Positions 1-5,320 of a stretch of DNA of 5,320 nt are shown here, piece after piece. The stretch covers positions 1-5,320 of the forward strand of contig QNDJ01000153.1 of NCBI GenBank assembly GCA_003644825.1. Reading direction: 5' to 3'. The stretch comes from B21-G16 sp003644825 [NCBI: Candidatus Zhuqueibacterota bacterium]. GTDB taxonomy: Bacteria; SM23-31; B21-G16. Below the pieces are notes generated by a model. The model saw only the letters and a list, made by a program, of their open reading frames with translations, was not told where the DNA came from and made no database searches. The stretch's first letter is position 1. Every line of letters begins with the position of its first letter. The position numbers and the translations under genes were made by a program.

Positions 1-1
1 A

Positions 2-319
2 GAAAGTGAACCAGAAATAGTTGGTTGAGAAAATATTTCACTGAAATTATTAAAAACATCAAGTACCGTAAATAATTTAAGACAAAAGAAATCAGTAAAA
101 ATCAATATATTGATTGATAAATTTGGGAAAGGAAAAGAATATAAAATAACATCAACTTCTGGATTTAAAAAGATTGATGAAGCTATAATTGAAGTATTTA
201 AACGATTAAGGTTTATTCCAGCTATTAGAGATGGTAAACCTCAGGAATCCTGGAAAGAATTTGAGGTTAAACTTCCTATAAATCAGAATGAAATTCAGGA
301 AATAGAACCTGTTAAATAA
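2..319 (+). CDS. TonB-family protein, C-terminal domain (5' end outside window; in-frame TGA)
   Basis: This is the C-terminal part of a TonB-like energy transducer or related periplasmic TonB-domain protein, which in diderms links an inner-membrane motor to outer-membrane transporters. The visible frame shows the domain's usual order: a first beta strand (KINILIDKFGKG), an S-x-S-G-F-x-x-I-D-E-A segment leading into a helix, then LRFIPAIRDGKPQESW, which matches the family's 'W-R-F-x-P-A-x-x-[DN]-G-K-P-V' signature with Leu for the first Trp, and a last strand (EFEVKLPI). The same frame is open back to base 2 except for a TGA at 26-28, placed where relatives often carry a Trp in an 'I-x-W-E-G' context. 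A start at the TTG at 110 would cut into the first strand, so it is unlikely to be the true start. The gene ends 4 bases before pyrK. TonB-domain identity is fairly sure; the true start and whether the gene is intact are not. Confidence 0.6.
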
Positions 320-323
320 TAAT

Positions 324-1124
324 ATGAATAAAATTTTTGATGAAACTTCTGTAATAATTGAAAATGTTAATGTTGCGAAGGATATTTTTCTTTTGAAAAT
401 ATCTTCTGAAGATATTGTTTCTTATTGTACTCCTGGCCAATTTATAAATTTAAAGTTATTAGAGAAAAAGTTTCCATTTTTAAGAAGACCTTTCAGTGTT
501 TACGATATTAATAAGAACAAAATGTATATTGAAATACTGGTTAAAATTGTCGGAAAGGGTACTGAAGCATTATCATTATGTAGAAAAGGTGACAGAATTA
601 AAATACTTGGACCCCTTGGAAAGGGATTTTCTTTTTCAGAAGGTAGCCCTTTTATTTTAGTAGCTGGCGGAATTGGTCTTCCTCCGATTTATTTTGCATA
701 TACCAGAATTCGTAGCCTGAATATTGATTATAAATTTTTATATGGTGCAAAAACTAAAGAAGAAATTGTCAGTAATAAAATATTAAACATTCCAGAAAAA
801 AAGTTAACAATTTCTACAGATGATGGTTCATACGGAATAAAAGGAACAGTAATAGATGTCCTTAAAAAAGAGCTTGGAACGAACAGTTACCCCGAAACAA
901 CAAAGATTCTGGGATGTGGTCCCTTCAAAATGTTGAAAGAAATAAATATATTATCACTTAAACATAATATAGATTCAGAAATTTCTCTTGAAACGATAAT
1001 GGGTTGTGGATTTGGAGTTTGTCAGGGGTGTGCAATAAAAGTAAAAGAAAATAACTTATATACATACAATATGATATGTAAAGACGGACCTGTTTTTAAT
1101 TCTAAAAAAATAGTCTGGGAGTAA
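324..1124 (+). CDS. pyrK: dihydroorotate dehydrogenase B, electron transfer subunit PyrK
   Basis: PyrK passes electrons from the FMN of PyrD through a [2Fe-2S] cluster and FAD to NAD+, in the fourth step of de novo UMP synthesis, in the cytoplasm. The 266-residue protein has the ferredoxin-reductase layout. An N-terminal FAD-binding barrel carries RRPFSVYD (residues 54-61, the R-x-P-x-S flavin motif) and GPLGKGF (96-102). A nucleotide-binding domain starts at VAGGIGLPP (113-121) and includes CGP (198-200). The C-terminal cluster loop has Cys228, Cys233, Cys236 and Cys252 in a C-x4-C-x2-C-x15-C arrangement followed by KDGPVF, all typical of PyrK. Length is normal (about 250-280). The ATG at 324 follows the previous stop by 4 bases and has no clear Shine-Dalgarno, so translation may be coupled. 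pyrD begins 1 base after its stop, the usual PyrK-PyrD pairing. The gene looks intact, unlike its partner. Confidence 0.95.
   Translation: MNKIFDETSVIIENVNVAKDIFLLKISSEDIVSYCTPGQFINLKLLEKKFPFLRRPFSVYDINKNKMYIEILVKIVGKGTEALSLCRKGDRIKILGPLGKGFSFSEGSPFILVAGGIGLPPIYFAYTRIRSLNIDYKFLYGAKTKEEIVSNKILNIPEKKLTISTDDGSYGIKGTVIDVLKKELGTNSYPETTKILGCGPFKMLKEINILSLKHNIDSEISLETIMGCGFGVCQGCAIKVKENNLYTYNMICKDGPVFNSKKIVWE
1117..1121 (+). promoter_or_regulatory. ribosome binding site of pyrD
   Basis: GGGAG lies inside the last codons of pyrK and 4 bases before the pyrD ATG at 1126. It supports that start and suggests tight coupling of the two subunits. Confidence 0.6.
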
Positions 1125-1125
1125 T

Positions 1126-2040
1126 ATGACAGAACTTTCCGTTAAAATAGGTTCCTTAGAACTAAAAAATCCTGTTCTAACTGCGTCAGGAACATTTGGA
1201 TTTGGTAAAGAATTTCATAACATATACGATATAAACCTTCTGGGGGGAATTGTAACTAAATCAATTACGTTGAAACCAAAAATAGGAAACAAACCCCCTC
1301 GTATTGCCGAAACATCCTGTGGAATGATAAATTCCATAGGTCTTGCTAATCCTGGTCTCGAGAAATTTTTAAGAAGCTACTTACCCTTTCTAAACTCACA
1401 TTCTATTCCTGTAATTGTTAATATTGCAGGAGAAACCATTGATTAGTATATTGAAATTGTAAAAGTTTTAAGAAATGAAAAGAAAATATCAGCTTTTGAG
1501 ATAAATATATCCTGTCCGAATGTTGATAAAGGAGGTATGTTTTTTGGTGTTGATGAAAAAATTACTTATAAGTTAACCGAGAAACTTAGAAACCTAACAG
1601 ATAAACCACTTATAATAAAGTTGACACCGAATGTAACAGACATAACCAGAATCGCCTTAAGTGCTGAGAAGGGAGGTGCAACAGCAGTTTCTCTAATAAA
1701 TACAGTAATTGGTATGGCAATTGATATTTATACAAAAAAACCGAGAATTGGAAATATTTTTGGTGGTTTATCGGGTCCGGCTATTAAACCCATTGCTCTT
1801 GCGAAAATATATCAGACATACAAGAAAATCAAAATTCCCATTATTGGTGTTGGTGGTATATTTACCTGGGAAGATGCCATTGAATTTTTTATAGCAGGAG
1901 CCCGGGCTATTCAGGTTGGAACTGCAAACTTTATTGAACCATTTTCTACAATCGAAATTATTGAAGGAATAAAAAAATATATGGATAGATTTAATATAAA
2001 AAATTTAGATGAACTAACAGGCTCTTTAAATGAAAATTAA
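1126..2040 (+). pseudogene. pyrD: dihydroorotate dehydrogenase B, catalytic subunit PyrD, interrupted by an in-frame TAG
   Basis: This is the FMN-binding TIM-barrel subunit that oxidises dihydroorotate to orotate. Read through a single TAG (1444-1446, codon 107) it gives 304 residues, the normal family length, with homology continuous on both sides. Visible features are SGTFGFG (21-27), the FMN/substrate Lys45 in [13 protein letters not shown] (69-77), NISCPN with the catalytic Cys130 of class 1 enzymes, Lys165 in LIIKLTPN, Asn192 in LINT, GGLSGPAIKP, the phosphate-binding GVGGI and the late AGARAIQVGT. No in-frame ATG, GTG or TTG lies between the TAG and Met138 (1537), and a restart there would lose NISCPN and Cys130. 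Neither piece alone could be a working enzyme. At the TAG position I recall relatives mostly having an acidic residue (as in 'G-x-[ST]-x-E-[EDQ]-[YF]'), so GAG-to-TAG or CAG-to-TAG are one-base explanations. It may be a genuine nonsense mutation, suppression, or sequence error. Product identity is very sure; functional state is open. Confidence 0.88.
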
Positions 2041-2491
2041 TATGAACAAAATAAATTTAGGAATAATACTGATATTTTTATATATTATGAGTAGTTGTAC
2101 TCCATATCCAAGATACTTATCTTTTGAAGGAGATGGTGTAGTTTCAGTTTATAAACTTTCGGATTTTAAAGATTATCCTGTATTAAAAACTGAATATGGC
2201 ATTGCATCATACTATGGAAAAAAATATCACGGCAAAAGAACATCATCAGGTAAGTTGTTTAATATGTATAAATTGAGTGCTGCTCATAGGATTTACCCGC
2301 TGGGTACCATTGTGAGAGTTACTAATTTAAAAAATGACAGACAGGTAATTGTTGAAATAAACGATAGAGGTCCATTCGTTAAGGGAAGAGTTATCGATCT
2401 TTCTTATGGTGCAGCTGTAAAACTGGGCTTCATTAGAAGTGGAACAACTGAAGTAAAAATCGAGGTTCTTAAATGGGGAAGTAAAAAATAA
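2030..2491 (+). CDS. rlpA: RlpA-like septal ring lytic transglycosylase, short lipoprotein form
   Basis: RlpA proteins are outer-membrane-anchored enzymes with a double-psi beta-barrel that cleave peptidoglycan glycan strands lacking stem peptides and help daughter cells separate. The 153 residues start with a hydrophobic leader ending in MSSC, a probable lipobox with Cys23, although Met at -3 is not the usual Leu. The barrel spans about residues 57-147: GIASYYG, HGKRTSSG, AAHRIYPLGTIVRVTNL, NDRGPF (111-116) and GRVIDLS. His86 and Asp112, 26 residues apart, are my candidates for the catalytic pair reported for Pseudomonas RlpA. The family's 'F-D' before the AAH strand is F-N here (Asn78). There is no C-terminal SPOR domain, so septal targeting through denuded glycans is not evident. 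The ATG at 2030 overlaps pyrD by 11 bases with a weak AGG upstream; the ATG at 2042, 1 base after the pyrD stop, would also give a complete leader. The family call is firm; the exact start and enzyme activity are less so. Confidence 0.87.
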   Translation: MKINMNKINLGIILIFLYIMSSCTPYPRYLSFEGDGVVSVYKLSDFKDYPVLKTEYGIASYYGKKYHGKRTSSGKLFNMYKLSAAHRIYPLGTIVRVTNLKNDRQVIVEINDRGPFVKGRVIDLSYGAAVKLGFIRSGTTEVKIEVLKWGSKK

Positions 2492-2494
2492 AAT

Positions 2495-2499
2495 AGGAG
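2495..2499 (+). promoter_or_regulatory. ribosome binding site of the 2506-3153 gene
   Basis: AGGAG sits 6 bases before the ATG at 2506, within the 14-base gap after the RlpA gene. It fixes this start and suggests independent initiation of the gene. Confidence 0.75.
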
Positions 2500-2505
2500 A
2501 AAAAA

Positions 2506-3153
2506 ATGGCTGATGGAAAAAAATCAAGGGAGGAACTTATAAAACAATTAACTTCTCAGGTTGCAGCTAAAAGGTCATCCATAGACATAGGTAAAAAAAG
2601 CGTTAAAAAAGCTCCTCCTGTACAAAAAGATACAAAACCTCCTGAAATTCATAAAAAAGATGTGAAGAAACCCCCTTCTATCTCTGGATTCAGGAGAGCT
2701 TCTCGACCAGTTAAAGACTTTAGTAAGGAGAAATTAGCTGATAAAATGTTTGCAGGATGGAAAAAAGCTTTAGCTAAAGAGAATAGCCCTGAAAAAGTAG
2801 AAGAAATTGTTAATAGTATTATAAAAGGTGAAAAGCCCCACTACACAGGTACTGTAGAAGTTGAGTTTGAGGATAATAATATTATTTCAATTTCTGAAAA
2901 CCCTGTAAAAATTGATGAAGAAGTAAAGGAACAATTAATTGATAAAACTAAGTTTCAGTCTATTCTTGATTATTTTGAGAACCCTTTGAATGCTGAACCT
3001 GAAATAGTTCTTCTTGCTGAAGGGCTTTCAAAAGAAAAAATTCAAAAAGCTATAGAACTTAAAGCTGAACATATCATTAAAAAACCCATTGTTAAACTTG
3101 ATGGAACTATTGAATATAATATCGTTGCCTCTGTTAAAGAAACATCAAAGTAG
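2506..3153 (+). CDS. unrecognised lysine/proline-rich protein
   Basis: I do not recognise this 215-residue protein. It is supported as real by a strong AGGAG before the start, tight packing (14 bases after RlpA, 4 bases before NfeD) and codon use like its neighbours. Residues 1-22 look helical and charged. Residues 28-70 form a basic, low-complexity Lys/Pro stretch with a near repeat, KKSVKKAPP (30-38) and KKDVKKPP (50-57), followed by FRRASRP, likely a flexible linker. Residues 73-108 look helical (KEKLADKMFAGWKKAL, then a second helix). From about 113 there is an alternating strand-like segment (TGTVEVEFEDNNIISI), then helices and a final strand pair (KPIVKLDGTIEYNIVASV). There is no Cys, one Trp (85), and no signal peptide or membrane segment, so it is probably cytoplasmic. 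Position just ahead of nfeD and slipin suggests an envelope-linked or membrane-associated job, but that is inference only. Confidence 0.8.
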   Translation: MADGKKSREELIKQLTSQVAAKRSSIDIGKKSVKKAPPVQKDTKPPEIHKKDVKKPPSISGFRRASRPVKDFSKEKLADKMFAGWKKALAKENSPEKVEEIVNSIIKGEKPHYTGTVEVEFEDNNIISISENPVKIDEEVKEQLIDKTKFQSILDYFENPLNAEPEIVLLAEGLSKEKIQKAIELKAEHIIKKPIVKLDGTIEYNIVASVKETSK

Positions 3154-3157
3154 ATTA

Positions 3158-4432
3158 ATGATAAAAACTTTATTTATATTCATTCCACTCTTTATATTTA
3201 TTTCATTTTCGGACCAAAGTGAAAGATTGGTCTATGTGATAGAAATAGAAGGTACTATTAACCCTGTTTCCACTGATTTTATTATAAACTCAATTGAGAC
3301 AGCGGAGAAAAAAAATGCCGAATGTTTGATTATTGAAATGGATACTCCTGGTGGTTTAATGAAGTCAATGAAATCAATTGTTAAAGAGATTTTTTCTTCA
3401 GGAGTTCCGGTTGTAGTTTATATTTCCCCCAGTGGTTCAACTTCTGGTTCTGCAGGTGTTTTTATAACTCTTTCTGCTCACATAGCTGCAATGGCTCCCG
3501 GAACAAATATTGGTGCAGCTCATCCAGTAACAATGGGATTGATGGATACTACTTCCACAATGAATGAGAAAATTGTAAATGATGCTGTATCTTATATCAG
3601 GTCTATTGCAAAGCAGAGAAATAAAAATGAAATTTGGGCAGAAAAAGCTGTTAGAGAAAGTAATTCTATAACTGAAAGAGAAGCAAAAAAACTTAACGTT
3701 ATAGATTATATAGCACCAAGCCTTGATAGTTTGTTGGTCCTTATAGACGGTAGAAAAATAAGTTTAAATACCGGAACAAAAATATTAAACACAAAAAATG
3801 TTAAGATAATTAAAAAGAGATACAACTGGAGGTACAAACTTCTTGATACAATAAGTGACCCCAATATTGCCTATATTCTTTTACTTATAGGAATATATGG
3901 TCTGGTCTTTGAATTGATGAATCCTGGTTCAATATTACCCGGTGTAGTAGGAGGAATTTCTATAATCCTTGCATTTTTTGCTTTGCAAACATTACCAATA
4001 AACTATGCTGGTTTACTTTTAATTATAATTTCCATTATACTTTTTATTGTTGAGATAAAAGTAACAAGTTATGGTCTTTTAACTATAGCAGGAATTATAT
4101 CATTAACTTTGGGTTCAATTATGTTAATAGAATCACCATTACCTTATTTGAAAATATCCTGGAGTGTAATTGTTCCTGCAGTAATTTTCACCACTTTATT
4201 TTTTTTATTTGCTGTAGGATTAGGTTTGAAGGCTCAAATGAAAAAGGCTTCGACAGGTAAAGAAGGAATAGTAGGTATGATAGGTACAGCCAGAACCGAC
4301 CTTGACCCTGAAGGACAGATTTTCGTAGCAGGTGAGCTATGGAAAGCATACAGTGATGAAAAAATTAAAAAAGGTGAAAAAGTAAAAGTAATTGAAATGA
4401 AAGAACTTTTATTAAAAGTTAAAAAGTCTTAG
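3158..4432 (+). CDS. NfeD-family membrane-bound serine protease, long form (ClpP-class)
   Basis: Long NfeD proteins (often called NfeD1b; the Pyrococcus PH1510 type) combine a ClpP/SppA-like serine protease facing outside the cytoplasm, a membrane block and a small OB-fold domain. Taking the ATG at 3158 gives 424 residues. Residues 1-18 are a signal peptide with possible cleavage after SFS. The protease domain spans about 24-200, with MDTPGG (61-66, oxyanion region), the nucleophile Ser98 in SGSAG, MAPGTNIGAAHPV (112-124) and Lys138 in NEKIVNDA as the Ser-Lys dyad partner. Hydrophobic segments lie at about 236-253, 256-276, 283-300, 304-324 and 335-357. The soluble NfeD domain follows at about 366-420 (GxxGxIGTARTDLDPEGQIFVAGELWKAYSDE). 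An upstream in-frame ATG at 3089 overlaps the previous gene by 65 bases and would bury the signal peptide, so I prefer 3158, 4 bases after that gene's stop. The slipin gene follows after 21 bases. It looks complete and active. Confidence 0.93.
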   Translation: MIKTLFIFIPLFIFISFSDQSERLVYVIEIEGTINPVSTDFIINSIETAEKKNAECLIIEMDTPGGLMKSMKSIVKEIFSSGVPVVVYISPSGSTSGSAGVFITLSAHIAAMAPGTNIGAAHPVTMGLMDTTSTMNEKIVNDAVSYIRSIAKQRNKNEIWAEKAVRESNSITEREAKKLNVIDYIAPSLDSLLVLIDGRKISLNTGTKILNTKNVKIIKKRYNWRYKLLDTISDPNIAYILLLIGIYGLVFELMNPGSILPGVVGGISIILAFFALQTLPINYAGLLLIIISIILFIVEIKVTSYGLLTIAGIISLTLGSIMLIESPLPYLKISWSVIVPAVIFTTLFFLFAVGLGLKAQMKKASTGKEGIVGMIGTARTDLDPEGQIFVAGELWKAYSDEKIKKGEKVKVIEMKELLLKVKKS

Positions 4433-4443
4433 TTAACAATATA

Positions 4444-4449
4444 GGGAGG
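4444..4449 (+). promoter_or_regulatory. strong ribosome binding site of the slipin gene
   Basis: GGGAGG with 4 bases to the ATG at 4454 is one of the best Shine-Dalgarno matches in the window. It fixes the slipin start and argues that the slipin is made separately from NfeD even though both lie in the same frame. Confidence 0.75.
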
Positions 4450-4453
4450 TATT

Positions 4454-5224
4454 ATGATAGCCTTAACAGTATTAATTTTATTAGTTATTATGCTGTTAGC
4501 AAGTGCAATAAGAGTACTTAAAGAGTATGAGAGAGGTGTTATTTTTCGTCTCGGAAGATTGATTGGAGCAAAAGGACCGGGCCTTATTATTTTAATACCA
4601 ATAATAGATAAAATGGTGAGGGTAAGTTTAAGGACGATTGTAACGGATGTACCACCACAGGATATCATAACAAAGGATAATGTTTCAGTTCAGGTAAATG
4701 CTGTTATATATTTCAGAGTAATGGATCCGGAGAAAGCTGTTGTTCAAGTTGAAAATTATTTATTTGCAACTTCCCAGTTTGCTCAGACAACTCTAAGAAG
4801 TATTTTAGGACAGGCGGAACTTGATGAACTGTTATCTAATAGGGAAAAGATAAATCAGGAACTACAAAAAATAGTGGATGAACATACTGACCCCTGGGGA
4901 ATAAAAGTATCAAATGTAGAGATAAAGCATGTCGATTTGCCTCAAGAAATGAAAAGAGCTATGGCAAAACAGGCCGAAGCAGAAAGAGAAAGAAGAGCAA
5001 AAATCATCAATGCCGATGGAGAATTTCAAGCTGCTACAAAACTGGCTGAAGCTGCAGGTATTATTGGTGATTTCCCGATGGCTTTACAATTGAGATTTCT
5101 TCAAACATTAACAGAAGTTGCTGCAGAAAATAATTCTACAACTCTGTTTCCCGTTCCTATTGACCTATTTTCACCTTTTATAAAAGGATTTGTAGAAACA
5201 AAAAAAGACAAAAAATCCAAATAA
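4454..5224 (+). CDS. slipin / stomatin-like SPFH-domain membrane protein
   Basis: Slipins are membrane-attached scaffold proteins that oligomerise and organise membrane microdomains; in prokaryotes they are typically encoded beside a long NfeD protease. The 256-residue protein has an N-terminal membrane segment (about 2-18). The stomatin/SPFH core follows: [13 protein letters not shown] (24-36), GPGL (41-44), a Pro-bounded hydrophobic hairpin (IILIPIID, 45-52), the highly conserved [19 protein letters not shown] region starting at 66, [18 protein letters not shown] (114-131), WGIKV and [31 protein letters not shown]. After that comes an Ala/Glu-rich coiled-coil stretch (about 165-202). The tail has [15 protein letters not shown] and a conserved hydrophobic patch, [11 protein letters not shown] (228-238), followed by a Lys-rich end. 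Slipins from archaea have a hydrophobic C-terminus cut by the partner protease; this patch is the equivalent candidate here. Length is normal (about 250-270). It appears to be the last gene of the operon. Confidence 0.95.
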   Translation: MIALTVLILLVIMLLASAIRVLKEYERGVIFRLGRLIGAKGPGLIILIPIIDKMVRVSLRTIVTDVPPQDIITKDNVSVQVNAVIYFRVMDPEKAVVQVENYLFATSQFAQTTLRSILGQAELDELLSNREKINQELQKIVDEHTDPWGIKVSNVEIKHVDLPQEMKRAMAKQAEAERERRAKIINADGEFQAATKLAEAAGIIGDFPMALQLRFLQTLTEVAAENNSTTLFPVPIDLFSPFIKGFVETKKDKKSK

Positions 5225-5251
5225 AAAATATACAGATTTTTAATTTATTGC

Positions 5252-5280
5252 TTGATTATAAATATATTTATTTGTAATAT
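5252..5280 (+). promoter_or_regulatory. possible housekeeping-sigma promoter for the next gene
   Basis: TTGATT (5252-5257) and TAATAT (5275-5280) are separated by exactly 17 bases and each matches four of six consensus positions. Transcription would begin near 5287, leaving a leader of about 28 bases before the ATG at 5315. In DNA this AT-rich such matches arise by chance, so this is a weak call helped mainly by its placement between genes. Confidence 0.35.
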
Positions 5281-5302
5281 AAAAAAAATTATTTTTGTCA
5301 TC

Positions 5303-5307
5303 GGGAG
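5303..5307 (+). promoter_or_regulatory. ribosome binding site of the gene beginning at 5315
   Basis: GGGAG lies 7 bases before an ATG in an otherwise AT-rich stretch. It resembles the other binding sites in the window and is the main evidence that a new gene starts here. Confidence 0.55.
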
Positions 5308-5314
5308 TTTAGAA

Positions 5315-5320
5315 ATGAAT
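5315..5320 (+). CDS. start of a further gene (Met-Asn only), cut by the window end
   Basis: Only two codons are visible, so nothing can be said about the product. The call rests on the well-spaced GGGAG upstream, the possible promoter at 5252-5280 and the shared strand with all preceding genes. Confidence 0.45.

Larger units (their letters stand above)
5225..5314 (+). other. 90-base AT-rich intergenic region
   Basis: This is the only intergenic stretch of note. It holds a candidate promoter and a Shine-Dalgarno for the next gene. I see no GC-rich hairpin followed by T-run, so no convincing intrinsic terminator for the upstream operon. Confidence 0.6.

Noticed and set aside
26-47. TGA at 26-28 as selenocysteine, with the inverted repeat ATTTCA-C-TGAAAT (35-47) as a SECIS element
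   Set aside because: The repeat has a 1-base loop and an AT-rich stem, unlike bacterial SECIS hairpins, and TonB domains are not selenoproteins.
1528-1539. Perfect Shine-Dalgarno-like AAAGGAGG just before ATG 1537 inside pyrD, as if a second gene started after the amber codon
   Set aside because: Only 1 base separates it from the ATG, too close for initiation, and these bases encode the conserved K-G-G-M of PyrD. A product from here would lack Cys130.
1709-1894. Plus-strand open frame in another frame within pyrD
   Set aside because: It is fully contained in conserved PyrD sequence in the main frame.
2327-2527. Minus-strand open frame opposite the RlpA gene
   Set aside because: It lies almost entirely over a well-supported gene, matches no recognisable family and has no proper start context.
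3089-3157. Longer NfeD start at ATG 3089
   Set aside because: It would overlap the preceding gene by 65 bases and place 23 residues ahead of a clear signal peptide; ATG 3158 is a better fit.
4429-4668. Minus-strand open frame opposite the slipin N-terminus
   Set aside because: It is a shadow of the conserved SPFH coding sequence with no independent support.
5211-5241. AAAAATC / GATTTTT inverted repeat after the slipin gene as an intrinsic terminator
   Set aside because: The 7-base stem has only one G-C pair and a 17-base loop, and no proper T-run follows.
1-5320. CRISPR arrays, tRNA or rRNA genes, insertion sequences and riboswitches
   Set aside because: I looked for direct-repeat arrays, cloverleaf-like or rRNA-like segments, transposase motifs and long structured leaders and saw none; coding genes fill nearly all of the window.

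Overview
This is an AT-rich bacterial window (by eye about two-thirds A+T) carrying one tightly packed run of genes, all on the + strand. A TonB-type C-terminal domain and a lipoprotein-type RlpA point to a diderm (Gram-negative-type) bacterium. The type 1B dihydroorotate dehydrogenase (PyrK plus PyrD) is familiar from Firmicutes, Thermotogae and many uncultured diderm lineages. I cannot place the organism to phylum from sequence alone; a low-GC uncultured lineage is a reasonable guess.

Layout: (1) 2-319 is the 3' end of a TonB-family gene, cut by the window edge and crossed by an in-frame TGA at 26-28. (2) 324-1124 is pyrK, the flavin/[2Fe-2S] electron-transfer subunit of dihydroorotate dehydrogenase B. 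(3) 1126-2040 is pyrD, the catalytic subunit; it is clean along its whole length except for one in-frame TAG at 1444-1446. (4) 2030-2491 is a short RlpA-like lipoprotein. (5) 2506-3153 is an unrecognised lysine/proline-rich protein. (6) 3158-4432 is a long-form NfeD membrane serine protease. (7) 4454-5224 is a slipin (SPFH/stomatin) protein. (8) 5225-5314 is intergenic with a possible promoter, and a further gene appears to start at 5315.

Gene spacing runs from an 11-base overlap to 21 bases, and no terminator is visible before 5225, so genes 1-7 are probably one transcript whose promoter lies upstream of the window. Function splits in two: pyrimidine biosynthesis (pyrK-pyrD, the dihydroorotate-to-orotate step) and cell-envelope work (TonB-like protein, RlpA, NfeD-slipin pair). 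NfeD and slipin are a well-known partner pair in which the protease is thought to act on the slipin C-terminus.

The most notable observations are the two in-frame stop codons, TGA where the TonB family appears to have Trp and TAG inside pyrD. Elsewhere TGG is the only Trp codon and TAG is used as a normal stop, so a genome-wide recoding is not well supported. Mutation, strain-level decay or sequence error are simpler explanations. I see no clear novel system here; the unrecognised 2506-3153 protein and the amber-separated, same-frame NfeD-slipin junction are the parts most worth a second look.
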